From positions 589,619-653,618 of the forward strand of contig CANPUZ010000035.1 of NCBI GenBank assembly GCA_947579665.1: DNA of 64,000 bases, read 5' to 3'. Position 1 is the stretch's first letter, and each line of letters begins with the position of its first letter. The notes beneath the pieces were generated by a model. The model was not told the DNA's origin, searched no databases, and saw only the letters and a list, made by a program, of their open reading frames with translations. This document shows, one piece after another, positions 22,691-34,900 of this stretch. The DNA comes from Sympetrum striolatum (taxonomy: Eukaryota > Arthropoda > Insecta > Odonata > Libellulidae). The position numbers were made by a program, and so were the translations under genes.

Positions 22691-23440
22691 GATGCTGGAT
22701 CAAAAACTCAGTTCACGGGATGGTAAAATAGTATACACAAAGGGAATTGCACGCGTTTGTGGGCAGTAGTAAGAATTCTCTCAATAGGTCCGCTCTCTAT
22801 GGCTCGCCGAGAAAGACTCCCAAACTTTTACTCGTATTTATATGTGTTTAAAGATGTCGGATAAAATTTGGTTCTTAACGCAGTCGTTAGAAATCATATT
22901 GCTTTCTTCTTTGAAACTTATATGCGAGTTATTAATTCACCTGTGAGCTTACCCACTTTTCCCGAAAGGTCATTTTAGTATTTCCTTAATTCATTTCTAA
23001 ATCAATGCAAATTCAGCTTTATCCATGAGACCTTCGATGTCAAAAGGTTTTCCAGCCCTGCCTTTGCACGTCCAAGGATGTTTTATAAAACAGGGATATT
23101 CTCCTCGGAGTTGAAGTTAACCCATAACCTACCTGAGGACTTGACGTCTCTCGCCCATGTTATTCTGGGTACAGAAATGTGAGACTTAATAATCTCAGTG
23201 TCCCCCGAACACTAGCGATCTATTACAATGAGAAGTTGGCGACCTTTAATATCAGTCACCCTCACGTCTCCTGACAAATACATGTACTTCCGAAAACCCA
23301 TTACTGAGGATGGTATGGTAGATGGATAGTTCTAACCGTGGTTCTAACTGTATTAATCATAGAGTAAGGATGGGGTAGAGAGCGTTTTGGGTTCTTCGCA
23401 GCGTTACAGAATTGAACGTAGGAGACAACTAGGCTAATTA
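22691..23440. other. No feature recognised
   Basis: AT-rich sequence without a convincing ORF. A short GC-richer stretch at about 22,790-22,830 may be 5' flank of the minus-strand segment at 22,143-22,690. Confidence 0.5.
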
Positions 23441-24480
23441 CTAGGGTGGTTCGAAAAAAACTTTTTTTTTAATTTCAGATCGCTATAGTGCGGAAAAGTT
23501 GCGATTGGTAAAGACATGAAAAAAGCACTAATTATTACTTTTTTATAAATTTGTCTTCCGGTCGCGCAATGCAATCGAAGTTAGCAAACAATTGTGAAAA
23601 ACCTTTTTTTTCATAATTTTTTAAACATGCCAGATGGTTTTAATTGCGTTCCTATACCATGAATTAACTACTAAAAGTATGTGAAATCAATTTATATGCA
23701 CTTATTTTACATTTGTTTCATATCTTCCGGTCGCGCAACATAGTACAAAATGAGTAAAATTAGTAGTTTTTTGCAAAATTTCAAAGTTTGACAGTTTAGT
23801 ACATTATAATCATACGACCTTTAGAGATGCTATAGTTTAATTCTATTACAATGATAATTGAATAATAAATAATAACAATAATATATTTAAATCCAAGCAT
23901 ATAATATAAACTTTGACATTTGACAAGTGGAATTCGGTCGCGCAGCTTCGTCAAGAACAGCAGAGTAGCCTACCTGGACAGAGAGGCGGTTTCCTTTCAG
24001 ATAATTTAGAAATTTTCTAATGGTAAATATTTGGTAATTTTTTGTTTCAATATTCAATTTTTGGTGCAGATCTTCGCTCATTTTGTTTACAAAACGACCC
24101 TGAACTCACCACGGGGACGTGTCTGCACTTCCAGTTCCACCCACACCCTAACCAATCAACCATCCAATGTAGAGTGTGTTATTTACAAAATGTACATATT
24201 TATTTCGCTTTCTCTCTCTTTATGTTTCCTTTCTAGTCTTTATCTATCGATAGACAACTAAATTCGGATTTGTGTGAAAACGTTGGAATCTCTGAGTGTG
24301 ACGGTAATGTGGTTGTAATATAGCCGTTTTTGGAACTGTGTCCACATACTTTACTTGAAGCTTCGGTCACTAGCTTAACGTATCTTTCAACTGCCTGTGT
24401 ATGGCATGGGAAAGCATCTACTCTCATAACTGGCTTGAAGTCATTGCCCCCATACTGTTTTATCTCTTCATTAGTCAATG
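23441..24480 (-). mobile_element. Degraded DNA transposon (minus-strand C-terminal ORF with subterminal repeats)
   Basis: The end near 23,443 begins AGGGTGGTTCGAAAAAAAC, typical in style of an insect transposon terminus. Inside are three copies of a TTCCGGTCGCGCA-like motif: 23,554-23,569, 23,723-23,738 and, degenerate, 23,932-23,944, resembling transposase-binding subterminal repeats. The minus-strand ORF 24,233-24,478 (81 codons) contains AFPCHTQAVERYVKLVTEAS. I recall similar PCHTQ-type segments in uncharacterised insect element-encoded proteins but cannot name the family. A second minus ORF (23,887-24,081) has no recognised domain. No opposite terminus found, so it is probably truncated. 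Confidence 0.4.
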
Positions 24481-24950
24481 TTCTTAAGTGAGGAGGAGGA
24501 GTCGGTGTACAAGTTCACATCCTTGAAACAGTCACATGCAAAAGATCTAACTGAGCGTTTTATCAATCTGTTTGTCCCTCAAACGTAATCTTAATCTCTT
24601 TTTTCAGGGTGCAAGTTTCGAATTACTTCTCGAATGTTCCCTTGTATTTTTTCGAGGAGTAAACAAATCAGCCCTTTCGAATTTTTCTCATGGGAATCTT
24701 ATCTTATGGCGAGAGTTATCTTACTAAAGGATAGGCTTAAGAAGTGCACGCGTTGAACATAGTGCGCGAAACATTCGTATCTTAACGTCCCATTGATATC
24801 GATGTCGGCTCTAGGCCTACTCTGCTGCCGAAGACATCACTGTAACTGAAATCGGAGCCATATTTACGGGTACGCGAAGCTTTCGCTGAATTTATCAAAC
24901 AAACACATGACAAGCAGTGTATCTGTAAGACTTGCGTGATAACCTCCCTT

Positions 24951-25693
24951 CAGCGAAGGGGGGAGGGGTTTTGTACTCTTCAGCAGAAATAAAAGTACAG
25001 TGGTACCTCGAGATACGAGCAGCCTAACATACGAGTTTTTTGAGATACGAGCCGGAGCTCGGGCCATATTTTCGTTCAAGATACGAGCCGTGTTTCCAAG
25101 CCAAGAAGGCAAAAACAAGTGATAATTGAATTTACGTAAATGTTAAGCTTAGTTTAAGTTTAAAGTTAAGTGCATTGTTTTAAGTTTTTTCTTTCATTTG
25201 AAACAAGGAAAGTGTAGTTTTAGTTTTAAAGTTACGAAAATAGTTTTAAGTTCTAAAAAAGCGCCGTTTACGTGCGTGTCTAGAGTGCCTGCATCCCTTC
25301 CCCCCTCCCTCCTCCTCGCCGTTCACCTTCGTTAGCCGCACTCGTCTGTCTCCAAAGTAAGACTATTATGCTAAATAACTCTTTTATTTCTTTATTTTAT
25401 ATTTTGTTATGTATTTGTTAATTATACATGTTTATTTGATATTTAAAAACGTACCTTTATTCATAATTTACAATGGTTTGGGGATTTTTCATAGGTCCGG
25501 AACGGATTAAATCGAATTCAGTTATTTTAAATGGGAGAAATTCGTTTGAGATACGAGCCGATTGACTTACGAGCTCGGTTCTGGAACGAATTAAACTCGT
25601 ATCTCGAGGTACCACTGTACAGAGCTAGTTATAGGACTTGACTCTTGGGGGGGGGGGTTTGAACCCCTAAAACCCCCCCTCGCTGCGCCACTG
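24951..25693. mobile_element. Older G-rich terminal-repeat element split by a MITE
   Basis: The right end, read on the minus strand from 25,693, starts CAGTGGCGCAGCGAGGGGGG and continues into a G-rich TTTTAGGGGTTC. The left side at about 24,951 reads CAGCGAAGGGGGGAGGGG, a similar sequence in opposite orientation. Without the 620 bp insert at 24,998-25,617 it would be only about 120 bp. I read it as a small inverted-repeat element that later received the pogo/Tigger MITE. Confidence 0.5.
24998..25617. mobile_element. pogo/Tigger-type MITE, 620 bp, TA target duplication
   Basis: Perfect terminal inverted repeats of at least 20 bp: CAGTGGTACCTCGAGATACG at the left and its reverse complement at the right, flanked by TA on both sides (24,996-24,997 and 25,618-25,619). 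Motifs such as GATACGAGC recur inside each end, so the homology of the ends extends inward imperfectly. No transposase frame, so non-autonomous. Tigger-like elements of the Tc1/mariner superfamily insert at TA and carry CAGTGGTACCTC-like ends. Confidence 0.92.
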
Positions 25694-25699
25694 GTCTTG

Positions 25700-28600
25700 T
25701 GATTATGATCAATTATAACCAATCAGACTCGGTAATTAAGCTCATTTTCTTTTCGATGATAGTTATATTTTTAGATGATTCATTAATTACTCGGTTTATC
25801 TTTCTAAAAGTGTTTTTACTCACTCACTCACTTTTAAACATAGTAAATTTTTTCTTTCTGTTAAAAGATAATGTTTGAGTACGCATACACCTTACTTTTT
25901 CACCAATAATATTGGTCATTTGGAGCCATTCTGCCCGTGGAATTTCCTGTAGCATATTCGTTATGGAAATATTGCGCATTTTTGGTAACATTGGATCGAT
26001 TAGCAACGCATTATAACGAGAAAAGCTGCAAAATGAAGAGAGTAGCGCATGTTGTGAATGACACCCAAAAAAGTAAAACACACTTGATAATTACCACAGA
26101 TTTTATTTTTTGAAAAGGCCATTAGAATTGTCAGAAGATAGACATCTTGCTGTATTAGTAGACGAAACTAGTCAGTTTTACAAAGGAAAATATATTCTGT
26201 AGAGATTACTAAGTGTGTTTTACTTCTTTAGTATGGTTTTCTTCCACAAAGTTGAGCATGGACATATTACACCTTTTCGATAAGTTTTATAAAAATTTAA
26301 AGTATGATTTCAAAATGTATGCATATGATTTTAAATATTCGTCGTTATGTATTTCAGATTTTGTCGGTCTAATAGTCAAACAACGTTCAAGGAGTGCACA
26401 GAATCACCAGCAAAATATTTATATCATTATTATCATATACATTATTCTCTATTAAAATCATCGCTGAAATCGCATTCCGTACACCCAAAGTCTTAAGGTA
26501 TGTCGATAGCAGTTAAATAATTAATTCCACAGATGCTTTGCTCAATCCTATCTTATGGTAAACATATTTTAGTCTCTTAAATCCCCGAGTTAAGAGAGTG
26601 TGCATTTTAATTTAGCTAAAACGAAGTACTATTTTAGTTCAAAGTTACTAGGTACATACCTAAATTATCTCGGAATATCAACCGCATTGCATCCCAACAC
26701 ACTCCCTACTCTCCTCTGGAAGCCCTTCCACAGAATTCTCTCCTATCGATTAACCTGTCACTTGCAAACCTTTTCCCTTTGAAATAGGTTTCAGCATTAC
26801 ATTTCTCTTTTCCGAGGTGAATTTTAGACGTTTCGAGCAGACTTAAACATCTCGGAGAGGTAGATTCTATTTATATTTCCTCGCCAAATAAATATCATTA
26901 AGTCAGTTTAACGTGGTTTAAGAGTAAGGAATGCTAAGTAACTTAACACGTACAGTTATGCGGCTTAACCGATCCCCTTTTTTCGCTTATGTTTCTCAGT
27001 TTAAGGTGCTATTATATAACATGAATTCGGATTTTAGGATATCTGTGAATGAATTATTAACTTTAGGAGTTATTACTTCATTCACACCTTCAATCAACTC
27101 CATTGTTTATACCTTTTCGATATCCAACTCAGCATAACCGGCTTTTAGCGATAGGGGACATAAGCAATGTAATGAGGGATTCAGAAAGAAGACAAACTAA
27201 ATTTTGCTCCGGTGGTTATTCCGTCACAGGAAACCACTTAGGTAGGGTGTAGAATAAATATAAATGTATTTATTTAAATATAAATATATAAATAATAATA
27301 TATACAATTTATTTATTTAAATTTATTTCCATTTAAGATACTGAAATTCATAATCACGTGTCTCGACAGCCTTTATTACAGCCGCGAATGTCGATACATA
27401 ATCGAATTTGCGAATGCAAATTTTTTCTGCTGCACAAGTAACTTAACAGTAAACACTTGGATGCAATGGAGAGGGTGATGTACTTGAAGCACTTTTTCTT
27501 CTGTAGGTTCTAAAAGGTCCAATTTGCGGTTTTCTAATTCCCGGAGCATGGGTTTACATTTAAATTTGCTAAAAAAGAAGCGGGATGTATGTTATAAAAG
27601 TAAGCCAGGGAAAGAACTGCCATTAGACTGCTGAGGGCCTCGAAATTAAGTGGGGTGAAAAAAGACATTCTGTCGTCTTAAATCATAATCTCTTTGAAGT
27701 GATCTTTATACTCAGAAACTCTGATAGCACATATTCCCCGAGCCCCTGGATACGCCTTCGTTAATTCGAGATTGAAGCGATGAATTTTGTGGAAAAGGAT
27801 AAATACTATACAGATAATATAATCGCAACTAACCTATTCTTTGACTTATATTACGTAATTTAGGATAATTTTACATCACCGGTCCCAGATTAAGGATATA
27901 CAGAAATAAAGCATTGTGAATACAACTGATATTTATATTAAACTAAGTATTAGGAATAAGCATCGTATTTTCTTGTTTGATTAAATGAACTCAAGGGAAA
28001 TATATTCGTCTGAGCGACAAATTTTAATAAATATTCGTTTACAACTCCCAAATTAATTCAAACAAACGATTTGACTCGATAGAACATTGTTCAGCTCTTC
28101 CTGCATTTTATAAGATATTGTATTTACTAATACTTATTTATTACGTATTTACTACTACTACCCGTATATAGCATCATCATCTCAATTCACTGTAGTACAT
28201 TTTTTCCTACAGTGGATCGGTTTCCTTGTGCCGCAGACGATGCTTTTAGATAAATATGTTGCACGCTTCCAGTGGCGGTGTACCGAGGGTGTATTAACAC
28301 CAAAAATCCTAATCAGCTTGAAATAAGACTCACCCTACAAATAATGTGCAGAATTGCGTTCAGAAGCAACGGTCTGTCATAACGATTACTTTCTCATAAC
28401 GCTTCTTCGATACCTCCCTGAACTCGGTATCGTTACTACTTTGAATTATAAAGTCACCCGACTCATCCATGAGATTCCTCCCGATAAGTGTTCCAATTAG
28501 CTGCTTCTGCCAGTGTCCGATGGCCGTCCTAATCTCTCTTGGGGACGAATCCCAAGCGAGGGACTTAATTTAAGGCAGAAATTACTATTGAATCAGACAG

Positions 28601-31600
28601 GAGATCAGATGGTGAGTTCTCCCCTAACAAACCGAGATACCATAAGCTTGCTGTTTATATTTCGCTCAACCATAACATAATTTTTCGTTTCAATATCCGT
28701 GATGAAATTGATGTCCTTACAAGTTTCTGGTTAATTAAGCCTTCGGAATTGTATCAGGATGTCAAATCTATTGAGTAAAACGGATTGATTTTAAAACCAG
28801 ATAGAATATCGGCAGTTACAACGGTAAGCCCATCTCATCATTCATATAAGCTCGTCAACCACTACGAGGTCTATCCTTTCTATTGATTTGAATATGTTCT
28901 GATTTATACTATTATAAACACTCTCAAGTACGCTTCCAGACTTAATTATTTCGCGAACTTTAATCTTTACTTCGGTTGAAAATTCATACCTCCTTCATTG
29001 TTATGTACAGGAGACGTGCATATATACGCCTCCATCTTAATTATTGACAAAGAGAAGACGGAGTCAATAAAAAAATAGAATGTTTAAGAGGAAAACTATA
29101 AATCGTTACTGTATTTACCTCTTTCAGATGATTTTCTCTCACGTAATCTTTCGGAGTGTTTCACTTATTAACTATACACTGATGTTTGTTAGATATCTGG
29201 AAAATCGCCCTCGAACAATAGTTCTCCTAATGAGAAATATCAAATCTTCATTTTCGACCTATTGATTAATTCACAGAGTATTTAAAGCAGAAGCCGTCGA
29301 AGGGTTAAACTAGTGCCCTTTCAGATTCACCCTCTCTTCTCCCACACCCCTGCTCATCCTCCGCCATGTCCGTCTCCCCCGATGTACTCATTGTGCAGCC
29401 TCCCCATACCCTCCGCCCCTTTGCTAAACCCCCCTCTCTGCGGAGAGGGTGAGGCCAGGGTGGACCCCTAGAGCAAACACTCGAACCGCAGACGCAAACA
29501 TAAAGGATACAGACCTCACCTTGTTCTCTTTTCCGCGGTTGCACAACCGAATAAATTCGGGAATATAGAAAGAATTTTCTCGACCTGAGATTTAGAAAGA
29601 TGATTGGAGAACACTATGCAAAGATAGGCAAAAGTCTTTCAAAATCATTGCAGGATGCTCATCGTTGCATCACATTAATACTTTTATTTATTTCTTCAGT
29701 CGCTTTCTTTGTTATCTTTTTTGTTTCCGTTTCTTTTTTTCCTTCCCCTTCTAGTTTCAATGGAAATCCAAAACGTGAATATTTAACTTGGTCTTTGGAA
29801 GAGACGTTTTCACCATAAACCTGATTTAATTTAATCAAAATTTTTTTATAATTTAAATTTTATAATTATAAATTGTTATAGATTGTCTTCATAATCGACT
29901 TCAGCAGTTAGCAATGAAAGAGTCTTTCTTTGGTCTAGTCCGATCAATTCAAAGTTGGAATAATAGTGTTATAATTGCAGATTATACGCTACGCTATTTT
30001 ACGCTAATTATGATGATGAAATACTTGATTCTAAAAGCAGTTACTCAAACAAATTATTTCTTTTTGAGTTTATATACTGGTGTTTATTTATTTTCAAACA
30101 AGCCCGCGATGCCAGTAAAGCTGCCTGCCTTTAATTTTTTAATTGTCTTTTTTAAGGATCTGAGCACACTGCCAGGAATTTTAAGGAGTAAAAACTTTAA
30201 CAATTCTCTACGTTAATTTTTTAACATATTTAGAACCATAAAACGAACTGTATACGAATTTAATTGATACTGTATGGTGGTAACGTCACTTACTCTATTG
30301 ATGATTTTGGTTTCGAACGGAAAGAAAAAAACAGACCAATATTTGTAAAAGTGAATAATTCTGATAACTTTTTCGTTGAATTAAATATGTTCATGTATAG
30401 TATGCCTTTCGGAATCAGAGTTCCACGCGAATCGGCCATTTTGCATTATTTTTTTCTATACTATCTTCGTAGGTTTACGGATTCTCTACTTTTACCTTCG
30501 TTTTCATTGATTTAAAATTTTCATTTTGCTGTCATTTATCATTGCGTTTACAGTTTATGATTTTCATACATTTTGTTCGCAGCATACAAGATTTAAAAAT
30601 TAAAATATGTATAATATACGTAATATATGTAATATGTGTTGCCACCGGACGAATAATCCAATTGTAACATTTTGATAATAATAATAGTAAAAATAGTGTG
30701 TGATGTCCACTTTTAAGATATACTGTCATCCCTTTTCCCTTATAAAATGTCTCGAAAGAAAATAGAAGCTACAGATGAAGTACTTGATACTTTTTAAGGC
30801 CTGATATGTTCCGTAAATGTTGCTGCAGCGGAGAAAATGCAAGCAAGTAAAAGGAATTCTGTTCTTTTCCTTTCGGAAAATATATCATGAAGCTTTATAA
30901 AATATTGTTGAAGGGTGACTGGCTTAGAGGCTTACTCCTCTATGCAGCTTGTTAAATAAATGATGTCCTAAACAAATGTATTACTATATTAACTTAATAA
31001 TATCCGACTATAAGACACTAAGGTCTTATGAGGAAAGAAATAGAGTTCCGCAAACAACGATATTGTTTGGAGGTACCGGCTATCGTAAGGAAAAATATCA
31101 TTTAAATGGAGTACCCTTGAAATTTATTGGTGAGCGTGAGGAATTGCGTTAAATCGTGAATCGGTAATGTGGTTAATGGTTTTGCTCATCATTGGTCACG
31201 GTTCTTGGAGCGACTTTCCCACAGCCCAACCCACCGAGTCACACCATCACTGCATTGTATGCCATTCCCTCTCGGTCAACCAGAGCGTGAGAGCCGAAAT
31301 ATTTGCACTGCATTGTATTCGAATCGCCCATTGCGACCCACCGTACTCTTGCTGAATTAAAAGATTTCACACTTGGCTGGTCTAGACTTGAAAAAGTCCT
31401 CCTTTAATTTCTGTCGCCTCCCCAACCACCCCTTCGGTGCAAACATCAAAAAACGTGGGATATGATTCGTTCTCAAGAGCTCGGGATGACCAGCATCTAA
31501 TGTTGGCGTCATCGTTTTTAAATCCTATGAACATTTTTTTCTCCTCAATGTATTGGAGGTTGTGATGAAAACGTTACCCTCAGTTTTACAAGAATGATTT

Positions 31601-33517
31601 GTTTTGGTGACTATTTTTAACTCGAGTAGTCATATTCTGGTTTTCGGTCAATATTGGTCGCAAAATGAAACAATTACGAAGTGCGAAACTTTACGAAGGG
31701 AAATTTTCATCAAAACTTCTGATTTTCACTTCCTCATAATTACGGCTTCGACCATCGATTACATATGTACTAAATATGTATCAATTTAAAGAGCTATAAC
31801 AGTAATTTTATGGTGAGAATCAACAAACAAAGAATGAGCGTGTAAGACAAAATAGCAACAATGCCGAACGGAAGTAAATATAAGCAATGCATGAATAAGA
31901 GAAAAACACACTTATCATAGCGCACGCATATAGACTTTTCCTACTTTTAGCGAAGTGTACTCTGCTTGATCGATATCTCGCTTTCAATGGAGCAGGTATT
32001 TTTGCGTCGACCATGTGTTCTCTAGACATAACATGTTTGACTGATTTTGAAATGAACATAGTGTAACATTCATTTGAGAGCAGATTCAATATTCATAATA
32101 ACATTTATTTTGTATAATTTATACACTGAAATCTATTTATAGAAACTAATTTAAGCTATTATATTTGGAACAACTTTTGAGCGACACTTTTTTTCTGAGT
32201 TAATGGTTTTCAGCTAATTCTCATGGTGCATCTGGCGACATTTTCAAGAACGGCACAGAAAAGAGGAAATCACTTTTGTATTCTTGAAGGTAATCTCTTT
32301 CCAATCGAGAACAAATTCTCTTTAATTAGATGTAACTCATGAAATAGCATTTCTTCATTGACTAACATTTCTTCAAACAATTAGGAAAACTTCATTTCGT
32401 GGTAAGTCATTATAAGTGAAGGGAAGAATAACTTTGTAATTTCCTCATTGTATTTTATTTGGACAAACAGTTTCGGCTGCAACTCCACCATCAAATAGCA
32501 CAGTATACCTTACTTGGACCTTTCGTCTAAGTAAAGTATACTGTGGAAATTAAAAAGTTATTCTCTGCTCATTCATACAATATTTTTTTATCGAATTTAC
32601 CTTCTTCTACAGTTTTAAAATTCAAAACCTTAGATATCTCCAAATTCTTCCTTCTCCTATATTTGGTTCATCTCAGATCTATAATTAAGGTTCAAGGTAA
32701 CTCTTTCGTGCACCAAGAACTACGATTTCTCAACTGGCCAACATAATTTTATCGTTTTCCATTGTACTTATTTTTTTCTTCCCCGAGTTCGTAATCCTCG
32801 TTTTTATGATCTTTTTGGTTTATCTTTTAATCCCATTTGTTACTCTTATTTCCTCTCTCTCAAATGGCCACTTCATTTGCAATATTTAAGTATAATGAAA
32901 ATCTAGGAAACCGCTGCTACTTCAATGTAGAAGTATCTAAAGTTGGCGAAAACATGGGATACGTCCATGGGATTATACAAATGGAACCTGTGCTCGCGAA
33001 ATCGAGAAAGTGCATTGAAAAACATATTTGTAATGCATTTGCAAAGTACTTTTTACAAAACAAAATGAGCAATATAGAAATATAAAAATCTATTGCATTG
33101 CATTAAAAACTCTTACAGCTTCAAAGTGGTAGATTTGAGGCTTTTTGATTTTATTCTATAATTAAAGTTTTTTATATCTCAAATATGCTTATTCATCTGT
33201 GGAATGGGATGGTTGATAATTTTGCAGCTAGAGATGAAGACTGCGAAGGAAGGGTTGTCCGATTAGCCCTCTCGAAAACCCTTCCTTTATCCCCAACCGA
33301 CTGACTAGACCAGCAAATCACAGTGATTATCTCTCTAAGGGTGAGAACGCCCTGAGAACTATTGTAATCCCCTTTGCGATCCTATTGATCATATGTAGAT
33401 AGGGCTCGTACATGGGAAACACGCTGAAGGCAACGTTTCACATACCCTTTAAAACGTTGGAAGATTTTCGCTTCATTTCCGAAGAATACGTTTTACTATA
33501 TAGTCAAATTATTACCA
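25700..33517. other. Unique AT-rich interval, no gene recognised
   Basis: About 7.8 kb of low-complexity-poor, AT-rich sequence. ORFs are short and not protein-like. A GC-rich patch at 29,320-29,540 gives an Arg/Gly-rich minus frame that I take as compositional. A short dispersed repeat lies at about 30,560-30,720 (listed separately). No splice-supported exon found. Confidence 0.5.
30560..30725 (-). repeat. Short AT-rich dispersed repeat, copy 1
   Basis: On the minus strand an ATTATTATTATC-like tract is followed by a CCGGTGGCAACACATATTAC phrase and TACATATAT repeats. The same order occurs on the plus strand at about 52,555-52,660, and a shorter version at about 36,940-37,015. No ORF. Probably a small non-autonomous element of unknown class. 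Confidence 0.5.
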
Positions 33518-34900
33518 AATAATAATAATAAAAGGACTTTATTTAGGGCTAGATTGAGACAATAAAGCCTCTTCTTACATCTAACCCTTCGTGATATAAA
33601 TTTAAAAAAGAAGTAGCTTGAAAGAAAGAGCAAAGAATAAATTTACTTTTTGGCTAAGACCTAAGCTAAGAGCTAAGGAAAAAGTTTTCACAACCGGAAA
33701 ACGACCTCAAGAAGGGGGATGTGAAACACCTGCGAAACCTACAGATAGGAAAACTATATTAAGCGATGACATCAGATTGAATGAAATTTGAAAGACAAGA
33801 TTTCATACCAACAGTATCAAACAAGAACAAAAAAAAAAGAACAAAAGGTTACACATTTACATTTAAGTAGGTAAACATAGACTGATAAATATACTGATAA
33901 ATAAACAATCAAACAAGCTGTAAACAATTAAAAAGATAAAAGCAAGAAAATAAAAACTATTAAAGGTAAAATTTCAAAATACATTCATTAAAACAGCGGA
34001 TTAGGTTGGGACGAAACAAAATTCTGAAGGTGAAAAGGGGTGGTAGTAGCGGGCCATTTTGTGATCTCGATGTGCTTAAGGAGTTGTGCGTTTTAGTGCG
34101 ATTAATTTATGCGGCTAAGAGATGATTGTGGCATTTACTCTGAAAGCTAACGATGATAGATAAGTGTTTTATTCCTTGTGGAAGTGTGTTCCAAAGGTTA
34201 CTAGCTGTGACTGTAAACGATTTGTGGAAATTTTCAGTTCTATTCTGGGGAATCAATAGTTTCTTGCAACCTCTCGTATTGCAGTGATGAATAGTATCTA
34301 AATATATGAATAAGGAGTGAGTATATTTGGGAGATCTTGTAGTTCGGATTCTATACGTACTTGACAAAATATGTTGATTCCGATGCCAATCTAGTTTTAG
34401 CCAAGTAAGCTTGTAGTAGTATTTGGACAAGTGATCGTACTTTTTAAAGTTTGAAATAAATCTTGCCGCGGTGTTTTGCATGAGCTTAAATTTGATGACT
34501 AGTTCCCCTCACAGTTCCTGGTAGACAACATCACAGTAGTCAAAGTGAGGAATTACTAAAGAGTTTACGATTTGTAATATCACGGACGGGGAGAGGAAAT
34601 TTACTAAACGTCGAAGTGAATAAAGCGAAAAATTGGTGGTGGTGCCATTTAGTTCGAGGACCGGTAGGCTATCTCTATTTATTGAGCTTAGTAATTTTGG
34701 ATATACAATCAAGATTGCCTGTGATTTAATAGCATTAAGGTTTATAACATTGTCTTTACTCCAGTTATTAATGAGTTGGAGATCTAAATTAATTTATCAA
34801 TTGAAGCAGTTCTGCAGGACTTGCGTCCAAAAAAATCTGAAGATCTTATATATATCGTATAGGTGATATCTACAATACTTAAATACCTTTGTCATTGATA
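33518..34900 (-). pseudogene. 5'-truncated CR1/jockey-like LINE, reverse transcriptase C-terminal part
   Basis: Two minus-strand frames carry the region after the LINE reverse transcriptase fingers and palm: 34,509-34,712 (LPVLELNGTTTNFSLY then VILQIVNSLVIPHFDYCDVV) and 34,107-34,481 (QNTAARFISNFKKYDHLSKY, then NLWNTLPQGIK). These match the thumb-side domain typical of CR1/jockey LINEs, where an IVNSLVIPHFDYCDVV-like segment precedes QN.AARFI. The frames differ and are interrupted near 34,500, so the copy is dead. Catalytic and endonuclease parts are missing. The 3' tail is an AAT-type repeat at about 33,520-33,531 (plus-strand reading), as in CR1-like elements. 3'UTR about 33,530-34,100. Confidence 0.8.

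Noticed and set aside
29305..29544. 79-codon minus frame, Arg/Gly-rich
   Set aside because: Compositional: it lies in a short GC-rich patch, has no domain and no splice context.
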